64,000 bases of DNA, taken from positions 124,001 to 188,000 of the forward strand of contig NZ_NHPP01000002.1 of NCBI RefSeq assembly GCF_002838835.1, in the 5' to 3' direction. The notes below the pieces were generated by a model. It did not search any database. It worked only from the letters and a program-made list of their open reading frames with translations, and had not been told where the DNA came from. Made by a program: the position numbers and the translations under genes. Source of the stretch: Siphonobacter sp. SORGH_AS_0500 (GTDB lineage Bacteria > Bacteroidota > Bacteroidia > Cytophagales > Spirosomataceae). Below, in pieces: positions 9,942 through 18,381 of this stretch (the first letter of the stretch is position 1; each line of letters begins with the position of its first letter).

Positions 9942-9951
9942 CTCAGCGATG
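9914..9951 (+). other. Hairpin across the acyltransferase stop codon
   Basis: A perfect 11-bp inverted repeat (CATCGCTGAGC and its complement) with a 16-nt loop spans the TAG at 9939-9941. No T tract follows, so it is a weak terminator candidate; it may instead protect the mRNA 3' end. Confidence 0.5.
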
Positions 9952-10254
9952 TATGATTACATTCTATCGGATTGTAAATCTTTAAGTTGAATTCGATTTG
10001 CATCCGACCAAGTATGAGCTATGCCTTATTCGTTTTTATCGATTACTGATTTCTTGAATCGCAATCATTCCTACAGATAGATGATACAATCCATTTATTT
10101 TGTTTTCCTGGACGGATTAACGGGGTTTTCTATGACCGACGTAGAAAGAACGTTAGGAGAGCGAAATGGATGGCTGGAAACAGCAAAACCCAAATCTCAT
10201 CGTTAAAAGAACCAGTTTGGTCCAGTCCTGTTACCATCCATCTAGTAAAGTTCA
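9952..10254. other. Intergenic region without recognisable gene
   Basis: About 300 bp of AT-rich sequence after the acyltransferase. Short frames on either strand have no protein-like features. I see no repeat or RNA gene in it. Confidence 0.5.
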
Positions 10255-10283
10255 TTGATTGCTCAGGGGAACTTGTATCTTCG
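10255..10283 (+). promoter_or_regulatory. Candidate Bacteroidota-type promoter for the DUF808 gene
   Basis: TTG at 10255-10257, then 18 nt, then TATCTTCG at 10276-10283, close to the Bacteroidota TTG-N19/20-TAnnTTTG pattern. It lies 74 bp before the DUF808 start. Confidence 0.35.
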
Positions 10284-10356
10284 TCCCCGTTCTCACTCAT
10301 ACAGATGGAACAATCATTTTCAACACAATATATTTTACCAAAACAAACAACAAACA

Positions 10357-11262
10357 ATGGCTTCGGGCCTTTTAGCTCTTTTAGATGACGTGGCAGCTCT
10401 GGTGAAAGCCAGTGCGGCAAGTTTGGACGACGTTCCTACTCAGGTTGCCAAAACTACCAGTAAAGTTTCGGGCGTAGTGATCGACGATACCGCTGTAACT
10501 CCTAAGTACGTGGTTGGTCTAGACCCTTCGCGTGAGCTTGCGATCATCTTCAAGATTGCCAAGAAATCGCTGATTAATAAAGTTTTCCTGTTGACGCCCG
10601 TCGTGTTACTACTGGGCTTCTACGTTTCCTGGGTTATTCCTTACATTTTGATGGTGGGGGGAGCGTACCTGTGTTTCGAAGGGTACGAAAAAGTACACTC
10701 GATGTTCAGCAAACACGAAGGTCACGACGAGTCGGATGAGGATATTAAAGCTATAACTCCAGAAGAACTGGAGAAAGTCCGTGTAGACAGTGCCGTTCGC
10801 ACGGACCTGATTCTGTCGGCTGAAATTATGGTGATTACCTTTGGTACGGTGACGGGTCAGCCGCTGTTTAACCAGATCATTGTCATGTTAATCGTGGCGG
10901 TGGTGATCACCGTAGGGGTGTACGGTGCGGTAGGGGTGATCGTGAAAATGGATGACGTGGGGGTTAACCTGGCCGGCCCGAATCGTCCGGCTTCCATTCA
11001 GAAATTTGGTCGTGGACTGGTGAAAGCCATGCCTAAGTTATTAACGGCTCTGGGTTACATCGGTACTGTAGCCATGCTTTGGGTAGGGGCTGAGATCATC
11101 GTACACGGTGTTCCATTCCTGCACCATGCTCTGGAACATTTCGAACATGCCATTCCCGGAGCTGCTTTGGCCTGGATTGCCAAAGCTCTGGTTTGTGCCG
11201 TTGGTGGGGTAATCCTGGGTTTTGTTATCGATAAAATCCTGAGCATTTTTCGGAAGAAATAA
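10357..11262 (+). CDS. DUF808 family inner membrane protein (YedI-like)
   Basis: A 301-residue polytopic membrane protein. The ATG at 10357 is chosen because the product then begins MASGLLALLDDVAAL, as is normal for DUF808/YedI proteins; longer upstream frames are not protein-like. The N-terminal cytosolic segment contains TSKVSGVVIDDTAVTPKYV. About five to six membrane helices follow, separated by a charged loop with KHEGHDESDEDIKA. The function of the family is unknown. The gene is monocistronic, with a promoter-like site upstream and a strong terminator after it. Family assignment is firm; role is not. Confidence 0.9.
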   Translation: MASGLLALLDDVAALVKASAASLDDVPTQVAKTTSKVSGVVIDDTAVTPKYVVGLDPSRELAIIFKIAKKSLINKVFLLTPVVLLLGFYVSWVIPYILMVGGAYLCFEGYEKVHSMFSKHEGHDESDEDIKAITPEELEKVRVDSAVRTDLILSAEIMVITFGTVTGQPLFNQIIVMLIVAVVITVGVYGAVGVIVKMDDVGVNLAGPNRPASIQKFGRGLVKAMPKLLTALGYIGTVAMLWVGAEIIVHGVPFLHHALEHFEHAIPGAALAWIAKALVCAVGGVILGFVIDKILSIFRKK

Positions 11263-11285
11263 TCCGTTAAAGGAATAGGTATACG

Positions 11286-11314
11286 GCGGCTGGTGTCCTC
11301 ACCAGCCGCTTTTT
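11286..11314 (+). terminator. Rho-independent terminator after DUF808 gene
   Basis: A perfect 10-bp stem (GCGGCTGGTG with CACCAGCCGC), TCCT tetraloop and TTTTT tail, 23 bp after the stop codon. Confidence 0.93.
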
Positions 11315-11321
11315 GTTTGTT

Positions 11322-11455
11322 AAACGCGACTTCATCGCGTCTAGTCAGAGGATGATATTCAGTTGAATGGTAACCGTACTCGTCTCTGAATTAAACGTAT
11401 ACTCGTCAACAAATCAGAAAGTCGCCTATACTCCAGATGCGATGAAGTCGCGTTT
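11322..11455. repeat. REP-like family A, second inverted pair
   Basis: Palindromes at 11322-11342 (AAACGCGACTTC core) and 11435-11455 (GCGATGAAGTCGC core) are inverted copies of the unit seen at 4806-4923. The internal spacer differs in sequence but is of similar length. This fills most of the 305-bp gap before the chitinase gene. Confidence 0.75.
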
Positions 11456-11567
11456 CTACTAAAAATGGTGTTAGACAATGATTTATAAAAAAAATTAATA
11501 ACTCAGACTGCTAGTCATCAGGGATTTGTATTTTTAGTTTTTGATTGACATTTCATACTTAACAACT

Positions 11568-12701
11568 ATGCCTAAAAAACTAATAGTCAGCATACTGATC
11601 GCATGCCTGAGCCTGACTACTTTCGCTCAAAGTAGAAAATATGTAGTCATTGGTTATGTAACCGGAGGCGGCTGGACGAAAGAAGGCCTCGAAGCCGATG
11701 CCAAGCGAATGACCCATATTAACTTCGCTTTTGCCGTTCCTAACGAGCAGGGAGTGTTGGCTCATTTAGACAAGCAATCCATCAAAACCCTCACCACGCT
11801 AACGGGATTGAAGAAGATAAATAAAGACCTGAAAATCCTGATTTCGATTGGCGGTTGGGGTGGTTGTAAATACTTTTCAGATGTATCCCTGAATGAAGTA
11901 GCTCGCCAGAAATTCGCCAAGAGTTGTCTGGACTTATTAAATACGCATCACCTGGATGGCGTGGACATTGACTGGGAATACCCTGATCAGATTGGAGCAG
12001 GTAACATTTTCCGACCCGAAGACAAGCAGAATTATACCTTATTACTGAAAACCTTACGCGAGCAACTGGATGAGCAGGGCAAAAAGGATAAGCGACTAAA
12101 CGCAAATCATTACCTGTTGACTTCAGCCACGGGTGGCGACACGGCTTTTGTCAATCACACTGAACTGGGTAATGCCGCCAAATATCTCGATTACGTAAAT
12201 ATCATGACGTATGATTTGTATCACGGTAATGACGTTGTAACGGGCCATCACAGTCCTTTGTATCAATCTAAATCGAGCGATCGTTCGCGGAACAGTTCGG
12301 ATGATGCCGTGAAAGGGCACGTGCAAGCGGGGGTTCCAATCAACAAAATTGTTCTGGGCGTTCCGTTTTATGGTCGCGGCTGGACGAACGTGAATCCGGC
12401 TAATCAGGGCTTATTTCAGAAGACGGAAAATACCAAGCATTCCTTCATCAGTTACACCGAGCTGATGGATAAATACATCAATAAAAACGGCTGGAAAAGG
12501 TACTGGGACGATGCCGCCAAGGTGCCTTACCTCTGGAATGAAAAAGAGAAATCCTTCCTGTCGTATGCTGATGAAGAGTCGCTCAAGTACAAAACAAAAT
12601 ACATCAAAGATCAGGGCATGGCGGGAATTATGTTCTGGGAGTATAACCACGATTTGCCCGCCCGCACGCTGATGACCAGCATTGAAAAAGGATTGAAGTA
12701 A
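11568..12701 (+). CDS. Exported chitinase, glycoside hydrolase family 18
   Basis: Family 18 enzymes cleave beta-1,4 links in chitin or related N-acetylglucosamine polymers. The ATG at 11568 gives a signal peptide (MPKKLIVSILIACLS, cut near TFAQ) and a 377-residue protein. The catalytic signature D130-G-V-D133-I-D135-W-E137 is complete, with E137 as proton donor. The barrel landmark SIGGWGG precedes it, and YDLYHG, GVPFYGRGW and a late MFWEYNHD follow. No chitin-binding module or type IX sorting domain is present, so it is probably periplasmic or on the outer membrane rather than secreted by type IX. It precedes the dcp-like peptidase but a terminator separates them. Confidence 0.93.
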   Translation: MPKKLIVSILIACLSLTTFAQSRKYVVIGYVTGGGWTKEGLEADAKRMTHINFAFAVPNEQGVLAHLDKQSIKTLTTLTGLKKINKDLKILISIGGWGGCKYFSDVSLNEVARQKFAKSCLDLLNTHHLDGVDIDWEYPDQIGAGNIFRPEDKQNYTLLLKTLREQLDEQGKKDKRLNANHYLLTSATGGDTAFVNHTELGNAAKYLDYVNIMTYDLYHGNDVVTGHHSPLYQSKSSDRSRNSSDDAVKGHVQAGVPINKIVLGVPFYGRGWTNVNPANQGLFQKTENTKHSFISYTELMDKYINKNGWKRYWDDAAKVPYLWNEKEKSFLSYADEESLKYKTKYIKDQGMAGIMFWEYNHDLPARTLMTSIEKGLK

Positions 12702-12708
12702 CCCATTA

Positions 12709-12736
12709 GACCCTGGGACTGCCCCGGGTCTTTTTT
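12709..12736 (+). terminator. Rho-independent terminator after chitinase gene
   Basis: GACCCTGGG pairs with CCCCGGGTC (one mismatch), followed by six T residues, 8 bp after the stop. Confidence 0.8.
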
Positions 12737-12794
12737 GCCAGAGCAAACTTTCAAGTGTACCTTGCTTCTTTTTCAGCATCAACAAAGCTTACGA

Positions 12795-14903
12795 ATGAAA
12801 CTCCTGTTACCGCTAATGGTCACTGCATCGCTGGCTTTTGGGCAGCCTCGTCCCGCCACAGACAATCCCTTTTTAGCTACCTATACGACTCCGTTCGGAG
12901 TACCACCGTTTGACAAAATTCGGACGGAGCATTTTGAACCTGCTTTTGAAGAAGGTATACGTCAGCAGACCGGCCAGATTCAGAATATGCTGCGTCGCCG
13001 GGATATGCCAACGTTTGAAAATACGATTGTCGTTCTGGATAACAGCGGCGATATTCTGGATCGGGTTAGTACCGCTTTCTATAACCTGAACTCGGCTAAT
13101 ACGAGTGATGAAATCCAGAAAATTGCTCAGAAACTGGCTCCCAAATTATCGAAACACCACGATGATATTCAGCTCAATGCCGATTTATTCAAACGTGTCA
13201 AAGCCATTTACGACAAACGTCAGTCTCTGAAACTGACCACTGAGCAACTGACTTTACTTGAAAAAACGTACAAGAATTTCGTCAGAAGCGGAGCTGCTTT
13301 ATCCCCCGAAAAACAGGCTCGTTTGCGGGAGATTAATCAGGAACAATCGCTTTTAACGCTCAAATACGGTCAGAATCTATTGGGCGAAAACAATGCTTTT
13401 GCACTGGTCATCGACAAAGAATCTGATTTAAGCGGATTACCATCCTCACTAGTTGCTTCCGCAGCTGAGGAAGCTAAAAAGCGTATGCTGGCGGGTAAAT
13501 GGGTCTTTACGCTGCAAAATCCTAGCGTGATGCCTTTCCTGCAATACGCTGATAACCGGGAACTTCGTGAGAAAATCTTCAAGGCTTATATCGAACGGGC
13601 CAATCATGATGATGCTCGCGATAACAAGGAGAACATTAAGAAAATCGTAGCTCTGCGGGCAGAACGGGCAAAGCTACTGGGTTACGAAAACCACGCGGCT
13701 TATGTGCTGGAAGAAAGCATGGCGAAAACGCCCGCGAAGGTAAATGAGCTGCTGAGTCAGTTATGGTCGGCTACGGTTCCGGTAACGAAGAAAGAAGCCA
13801 CTGATTTGCAGGCTATGATGGACAAAGAAGGTAAAAACGAAAAACTCGCGGGCTGGGACTGGCGGTATTACGCCGAGAAACTCCGTAAGGAAAAGTATAA
13901 CCTCGACGAAGAAGAACTGCGGCCTTACTTCTCACTGGAAAATGTGAAGCAGGGCATTTTTACGCTTTCAGAACGCTTGTACGGACTGAAATTTGAGGCT
14001 CGCCCTGAGATTCCGGTGTATCATCCCGAAGCGATGGCGTATGAAGTAAAAGAAGCCAATGGCAAACACGTGGGTATTATTTACATGGACTTCTTCCCAC
14101 GGGCCAGCAAACGTGGCGGTGCCTGGATGACAAGTTACCGCAAGCAAGAAGTGAAAAACGGCAAGTTTATCGCTCCTGTCGTTTCCATTGTTTGTAACTT
14201 TTCGAAGCCCGTAGGTAATGCACCGGCTTTACTGAGTATGGACGAAACGACCACGTTCTTCCACGAGTTTGGGCATGCGTTGCACGGCTTACTTTCGAAT
14301 GTGAATTACGGTAGTTTGTCTGGAACATCGGTGCCCCGTGACTTTGTGGAGTTACCTTCTCAAATCATGGAAAACTGGGCGACGGAACCCGAAATGCTAA
14401 AACTCTACGCAAAACATTACCAAACGGGTGAAGTCATTCCAGAAGCTCTGGTAGAAAAATTGAAAAAAAGTGGATTGTTCAATCAGGGCTTCCTGACGTC
14501 CGAATACCTGGCAGCTTCAATTCTGGATATGGCGTACCACACGCTGGCTCCTGGTCAGACGCCTAGTGATGTTTTGACGTTTGAGAAAGAGACCATGAAT
14601 AAAATCGGCCTGATCGAGCAGATTCCTCCCCGTTACCGTAGTACGTATTTTCAGCACTCCTTCTCTGGGGGGTATTCGGCTGGTTATTACAGCTATATCT
14701 GGTCGGCAGTGCTGGATGCGGATGCCTTTGAAGTGTTCAAACAAAAAGGATTATTCGATAAAAAATCGGCGGAATCGTTCCGTAAGAATGTTCTCGAACG
14801 TGGGGGTACTGACGAACCCATGAAGCTCTACAAAAACTTCCGTGGAGCCGAACCTGACATCAAACCGCTGTTGCGTCGTCGGGGTTTATTAACGGAAATG
14901 TAA
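12795..14903 (+). CDS. dcp: M3 family metallopeptidase, peptidyl-dipeptidase Dcp type
   Basis: This zinc peptidase removes C-terminal dipeptides from peptides. The ATG at 12795 starts a signal peptide (MKLLLPLMVTASLAFGQ), giving 702 residues and a periplasmic product. A longer frame from a TTG at 12735 would spoil the signal peptide. The opening NPFLATYTTPFGVPPFDKI and the long helical N-terminal half match Dcp. The zinc motif H490-E-F-G-H494 and the downstream Glu in NWATEPEML are present, as is the YSAGYYSYIWS substrate-binding segment. The related oligopeptidase A is less likely because the N-terminal pattern is Dcp-like. A 43-nt palindrome follows the gene. Confidence 0.92.
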   Translation: MKLLLPLMVTASLAFGQPRPATDNPFLATYTTPFGVPPFDKIRTEHFEPAFEEGIRQQTGQIQNMLRRRDMPTFENTIVVLDNSGDILDRVSTAFYNLNSANTSDEIQKIAQKLAPKLSKHHDDIQLNADLFKRVKAIYDKRQSLKLTTEQLTLLEKTYKNFVRSGAALSPEKQARLREINQEQSLLTLKYGQNLLGENNAFALVIDKESDLSGLPSSLVASAAEEAKKRMLAGKWVFTLQNPSVMPFLQYADNRELREKIFKAYIERANHDDARDNKENIKKIVALRAERAKLLGYENHAAYVLEESMAKTPAKVNELLSQLWSATVPVTKKEATDLQAMMDKEGKNEKLAGWDWRYYAEKLRKEKYNLDEEELRPYFSLENVKQGIFTLSERLYGLKFEARPEIPVYHPEAMAYEVKEANGKHVGIIYMDFFPRASKRGGAWMTSYRKQEVKNGKFIAPVVSIVCNFSKPVGNAPALLSMDETTTFFHEFGHALHGLLSNVNYGSLSGTSVPRDFVELPSQIMENWATEPEMLKLYAKHYQTGEVIPEALVEKLKKSGLFNQGFLTSEYLAASILDMAYHTLAPGQTPSDVLTFEKETMNKIGLIEQIPPRYRSTYFQHSFSGGYSAGYYSYIWSAVLDADAFEVFKQKGLFDKKSAESFRKNVLERGGTDEPMKLYKNFRGAEPDIKPLLRRRGLLTEM

Positions 14904-14942
14904 GCGACGGTCTGAAAGGACATTTTAAATAAAATTGAGGTT

Positions 14943-14985
14943 GAATGGCGTTAGTCCAAGACACTGTCTTGGACTAACGCCATTC
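14943..14985. repeat. Perfect 43-nt palindrome
   Basis: Arms at 14943-14963 and 14965-14985 (GAATGGCGTTAGTCCAAGAC plus one base each) are perfect 21-bp complements around a single central C. No T tract follows. It lies 40 bp after dcp and could act as a transcript end or a cruciform. Confidence 0.9.
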
Positions 14986-14997
14986 TCGTTCCTACAC

Positions 14998-15660
14998 TAA
15001 TGGCAGGTTCCTGCCTGCCATTATCCTCAAGCCTTTCATCCAGTGAAGGCCCTTGCTATTCCCGCCGTCCCTCGGCTCTGGCCGAGGGACCAATTAGCTG
15101 TAGGCCTCTGGCCGGTAGAATGCGAACCCTTAGGTAGTAATAAGACATCTTTATCGCCTTCAAAACAGGCTTGTACACATCGGGCAGAAGCCTGCACAAC
15201 TACAGCGTTATTTGGCTAGAGCTGAGACTGTGGGGTTGGGTATCAACAATTGGATGTTAGATGAATGATGCCAGCGAAAAAGCTGGCATCGGTTGGGCTG
15301 AAGTCTATGGATTTGTCCCTCGCATTTTCTTGCAGTCACTCGGCTCTGGCCGAGCGACTGTGAGGATGACCAGCGGTCTAATAAAAAGATGAGGTACTCC
15401 CCACAATCCTCCACTTTCATTCAAAACATAAGAACCTTATAGTAGTATTGGATAACACTTTCTCGTTGGGAATTAATCAGTCTCTCCTTGAATCCGTCCC
15501 ATGCCTTCAGAAGGTCTCTCACTTCGTTCGAGATGACAGATGGGAGAGTTAGTTTATACCTCAAGCTGTCTCCAGAGAGAAGGGGCTTGGCTTGGCTCGC
15601 CGATTCTTCATCGGTGAAGGTTTCAGCATCCTGCTTTTTATTTTTCAGATTTATGGCCAA
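14998..15660. repeat. Intergenic island of hairpin repeats
   Basis: The 868-bp gap after dcp has no credible gene. It holds a hairpin at 14998-15023 (TAATGGCAGG/CCTGCCATTA) and a hairpin at 15067-15090 (GTCCCTCGGC-TCTG-GCCGAGGGAC). A second copy of that TCGGC-TCTG-GCCGA core lies at 15334-15359, and a REP family B unit at 15267-15290. A TTCGTTCGAGATGACAG-type motif near 15520 resembles one at 62490. A short GATTCTTCATC hairpin lies near 15605. A frame on the minus strand (15421-15660) runs through these repeats and is not protein-like. Confidence 0.7.
15267..15290 (+). repeat. REP-like family B, single unit
   Basis: A 24-nt hairpin: 9-nt arms GATGCCAGC/GCTGGCATC around GAAAAA. The same unit, with GCTGCCAGC arms, occurs at 30298-30321, 30457-30480 (inverted) and 41656-41679. 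Confidence 0.85.
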
Positions 15661-15771
15661 GAAATTGTTACCTACCCACGTAATTGGCGTCTGATTATGA
15701 AAGGTCTAATGGATCGGTACGATCTTATTTAAAAATACCGATGCGAAAATTATCCCACTAACTGCTTTATT

Positions 15772-16818
15772 ATGTCTACTCTATCTTCATCCTCCCGTTC
15801 ATTTAATCCATTGAAAATCCTCAGTAAGATTGGCCTCGATGGCTTCATTCTGGCTTTACTGGGCATGATTGGCCTGGCGTATCTCTGGCCCGAAGGCGGA
15901 CTGGGCGAAGGACCCTTTTCATTGTCTACTCTGGCTAATTACGGCGTTTCGTTGATTTTCTTTTTTTACGGCCTGCGTCTGAGTAAGGAGAAACTCAAGG
16001 CGGGGCTGACCAACTGGCGGTTACACATCGTCGTTCATGTGAGTACGTTCGTTCTTTTCCCAGTGCTAGTGTTAATCGCCAAAACCTTATTCGAAAACGC
16101 CGATAATCAAATGGTGTGGATGGGTGTATTTTTCCTATCAACCTTGCCTTCTACGGTTTCGTCTTCGGTTGTGATGGTTTCCATTGCAGAGGGAAACATT
16201 CCGGCGGCCATTTTCAATGCGAGTATTTCCAGTATTATGGGCGTATTCATTACGCCCATATGGATGCAGATAGTGAACACCTCGGCGGAAGGCGGCGAAA
16301 GCCACCTGAGCGACATTATGGGAAAACTGGTCTTGCAGGTGTTATTACCCGTTGTTTTGGGGATTTTGCTGAATAAATACGGCGGAGCCTGGGCCGAAAG
16401 CAAGAAGAAGTTTCTTCGTTATTTTGACCAGACGATTATTTTAATTATTGTCTATACGGCTTTTAGTGAATCGTTCGATCAGCACCTGTTCAGTAACTTA
16501 AGCTGGGGCGACCTACTAATGCTTGGAGCTGGAATGTTAGCCATGTTCTTTACCGGTTACTTCATTATTACGGGCGTATGTAATTTGCTCGGTTTCAACC
16601 GGGAAGATCGGATTACGGCTGTTTTTTGCGGATCTAAAAAATCACTGGTTCATGGGACAGTCATGTCAAAAGTACTCTTTACGAATAGTGCTGCTCTGGG
16701 TATTATATTATTACCGTTAATGCTCTATCATGCCCTGCAACTGATCGTCGTTAGCGTTATTGCTCAACGCATGGCGGCGGCTCATCGTTTGTCAGCGGGA
16801 ACTACTTTAGCGAATTGA
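15772..16818 (+). CDS. Bile acid:sodium symporter family (SBF-like) transporter
   Basis: A 348-residue polytopic membrane protein with about 9-10 helices. The pattern LANYGVSLIFFFYGLRLSKE in the second helix and STLPSTVSSSVVMVSIAEGN in the middle is typical of the SBF-like (PF13593-type) branch of the bile acid:Na+ symporter family, as are the C-terminal FCGSKKSLVHG and ALGIILLPLMLYHALQL stretches. Members take up organic anions with Na+; the substrate is unknown. The stop at 16818 is close to the next gene (start 16862), suggesting a two-gene operon. Upstream is the hairpin island. Confidence 0.88.
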   Translation: MSTLSSSSRSFNPLKILSKIGLDGFILALLGMIGLAYLWPEGGLGEGPFSLSTLANYGVSLIFFFYGLRLSKEKLKAGLTNWRLHIVVHVSTFVLFPVLVLIAKTLFENADNQMVWMGVFFLSTLPSTVSSSVVMVSIAEGNIPAAIFNASISSIMGVFITPIWMQIVNTSAEGGESHLSDIMGKLVLQVLLPVVLGILLNKYGGAWAESKKKFLRYFDQTIILIIVYTAFSESFDQHLFSNLSWGDLLMLGAGMLAMFFTGYFIITGVCNLLGFNREDRITAVFCGSKKSLVHGTVMSKVLFTNSAALGIILLPLMLYHALQLIVVSVIAQRMAAAHRLSAGTTLAN

Positions 16819-16861
16819 GAATTACCTGATTTTGAAAGTATTGGACTTTCGCTTATCCCCC

Positions 16862-17974
16862 ATGAAAAAAGTAAAAAAAGGCATGATTATTCTGCTGAGT
16901 ATTCTTGTGATTTTAGGTCTGGTAACGGTGTTGGTGTTGCAGCTACCCACCTTTGGTGGAACGGCTTCGGGTGCCCGACTGGAGCGAATTCAACACTCTC
17001 CGCAATACAAAAACGGCACCTTTGCCTATCCGCTCGAAACGCCGATGATGAACCCGGAATCTTCCTGGTTCAAACTTCTTCAGGCATACCTGAAACCATC
17101 GGAAGGTCGAGAGCCGGAACGACCTTTGCCATCCGTAAAAACCAATTTAAAAACTTTAACCGGGGCAGAACCCGTATTGGTCTGGTTTGGTCACTCGTCC
17201 TATTTTCTTCGTATCAATGGAAAAAATCTATTGGTCGATCCCGTCTTTAGTGGACGGACTTCGCCTTTTCAGTTTGTTGGGTCAAAGGCTTACTCCTGCA
17301 CCGAAATGTATGCAGCAGATGATTTTCCGGAGCTGGATGCCATTATCATTTCCCACGATCATTACGATCACCTGGATTACGATACCATTCTGAAACTGGC
17401 TTCCCGAACCAAACATTTTCATGTGGCCCTGGGCGTAGGTTCGCACCTGGAACGCTGGGGCGTAAAACCCGAGGCTATTACCGAATACGACTGGTACGAA
17501 TCCGGAAAAATTTCGGATGATCTGGAGTTAACAGCTACTCCGGGCAGACACTTTTCCGGGCGGGCACTGAAACGGGGGCAAACACTCTGGAATTCTTACG
17601 TGTTGAAAACACCAACGCAGAAGATCTTTTTGGGAGGTGACTCGGGATATGGCCCTCACTTTAAAGAAATTGGTGAGAAATATGGCCCTTTCAGTCTGGC
17701 CCTACTGGAGTGCGGACAGTATAATGCCATGTGGCACCTCATTCATATGATGCCCGAAGAAACGGCTCAGGCGGCGAAAGATTTAAAAACCGAAGTATTA
17801 ATGCCCGTTCACTGGGGCAAGTTTACGCTGGCCCTGCACCCTTGGAAAGAACCCATTGAGCGTGTAACGAAAAAAGCTCAGGAGCTTCAGCAACCCATCA
17901 CTACACCCCGCATTGGGGAGTTGGTACACATTGGCAGTAACTATCCTACGGATCATTGGTGGAATGGCTATTAA
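16862..17974 (+). CDS. MBL-fold metallo-hydrolase, UlaG/NAPE-PLD-like, membrane-anchored
   Basis: The ATG at 16862 gives a 371-residue protein that begins with a basic stretch and one hydrophobic helix (residues ~6-27), so it is probably anchored with the catalytic domain in the periplasm. The metal motif H165-D-H167-Y-D169-H170 is intact, preceded by LVWFGHSSYFL and LVDPVFSG and followed by ATPGRHFSGR, GDSGYG and MPVHWGKF. This order is typical of UlaG-like lactonases and N-acyl-phosphatidylethanolamine phospholipase D-like proteins. The membrane anchor favours a lipid or envelope substrate, but this is inference. It is likely co-transcribed with the symporter gene. Confidence 0.87.
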   Translation: MKKVKKGMIILLSILVILGLVTVLVLQLPTFGGTASGARLERIQHSPQYKNGTFAYPLETPMMNPESSWFKLLQAYLKPSEGREPERPLPSVKTNLKTLTGAEPVLVWFGHSSYFLRINGKNLLVDPVFSGRTSPFQFVGSKAYSCTEMYAADDFPELDAIIISHDHYDHLDYDTILKLASRTKHFHVALGVGSHLERWGVKPEAITEYDWYESGKISDDLELTATPGRHFSGRALKRGQTLWNSYVLKTPTQKIFLGGDSGYGPHFKEIGEKYGPFSLALLECGQYNAMWHLIHMMPEETAQAAKDLKTEVLMPVHWGKFTLALHPWKEPIERVTKKAQELQQPITTPRIGELVHIGSNYPTDHWWNGY

Positions 17975-18111
17975 TTCTCTTCGTAGTTAGTTAATGGTTA
18001 TTCGTTTGTAGTGCTGTCTATTCATCGCTTTTATTTTTCCAGTGTTTCGCGTTGGGAGTATAAAGTTTTAGGTTGCTGTACCCATGTCCCTGATTGTTTT
18101 GAGTTAGCATG

Positions 18112-18139
18112 AAGACGTTGCTCTGGTAACGTCTTTTTT
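18112..18139 (+). terminator. Rho-independent terminator
   Basis: AAGACGTT and AACGTCTT form an 8-bp stem followed by a T tract. It lies 138 bp after the MBL gene. The rest of the 407-bp gap to nusB holds a degenerate REP family A-like half (18252-18277) and AAAACTC-type repeats. Confidence 0.75.
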
Positions 18140-18331
18140 GTGCTTTGCCAAATTTCCTTTTTCAGAAAGGATTTTTGGCGAAAGGAATCTGTATCAGAAA
18201 GTTAGCTAAGAAAAATTAGGATTGTGAAATAGCTCTAACCACGGCAAAAGAAGACGCGATAAATCGGTGGCTCTACGCATTGAAAACTGAAAACAGTCTA
18301 CTGAAAACTCAAAACTCTGCCCTTCATTTCG

Positions 18332-18339
18332 TACCTTTG
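18332..18339 (+). promoter_or_regulatory. Candidate -7 element for nusB operon
   Basis: TACCTTTG exactly fits the Bacteroidota -7 consensus TAnnTTTG, 43 bp before the nusB start. No good TTG is seen at the -33 position, so it is a partial match. Confidence 0.4.
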
Positions 18340-18381
18340 CGAACCCAAAATAAGTTCTTTGACTAATCGCTTTTACCGAAT

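Noticed and set aside
10130..10420. 96-residue minus-strand ORF before the DUF808 gene
   Set aside because: It overlaps the start of the well-supported DUF808 gene and its promoter region and shows no family pattern.
15421..15694. Two short ORFs (79 and 68 residues) in the hairpin island
   Set aside because: They run through palindromic repeats on both strands and have no start context or protein-like composition.
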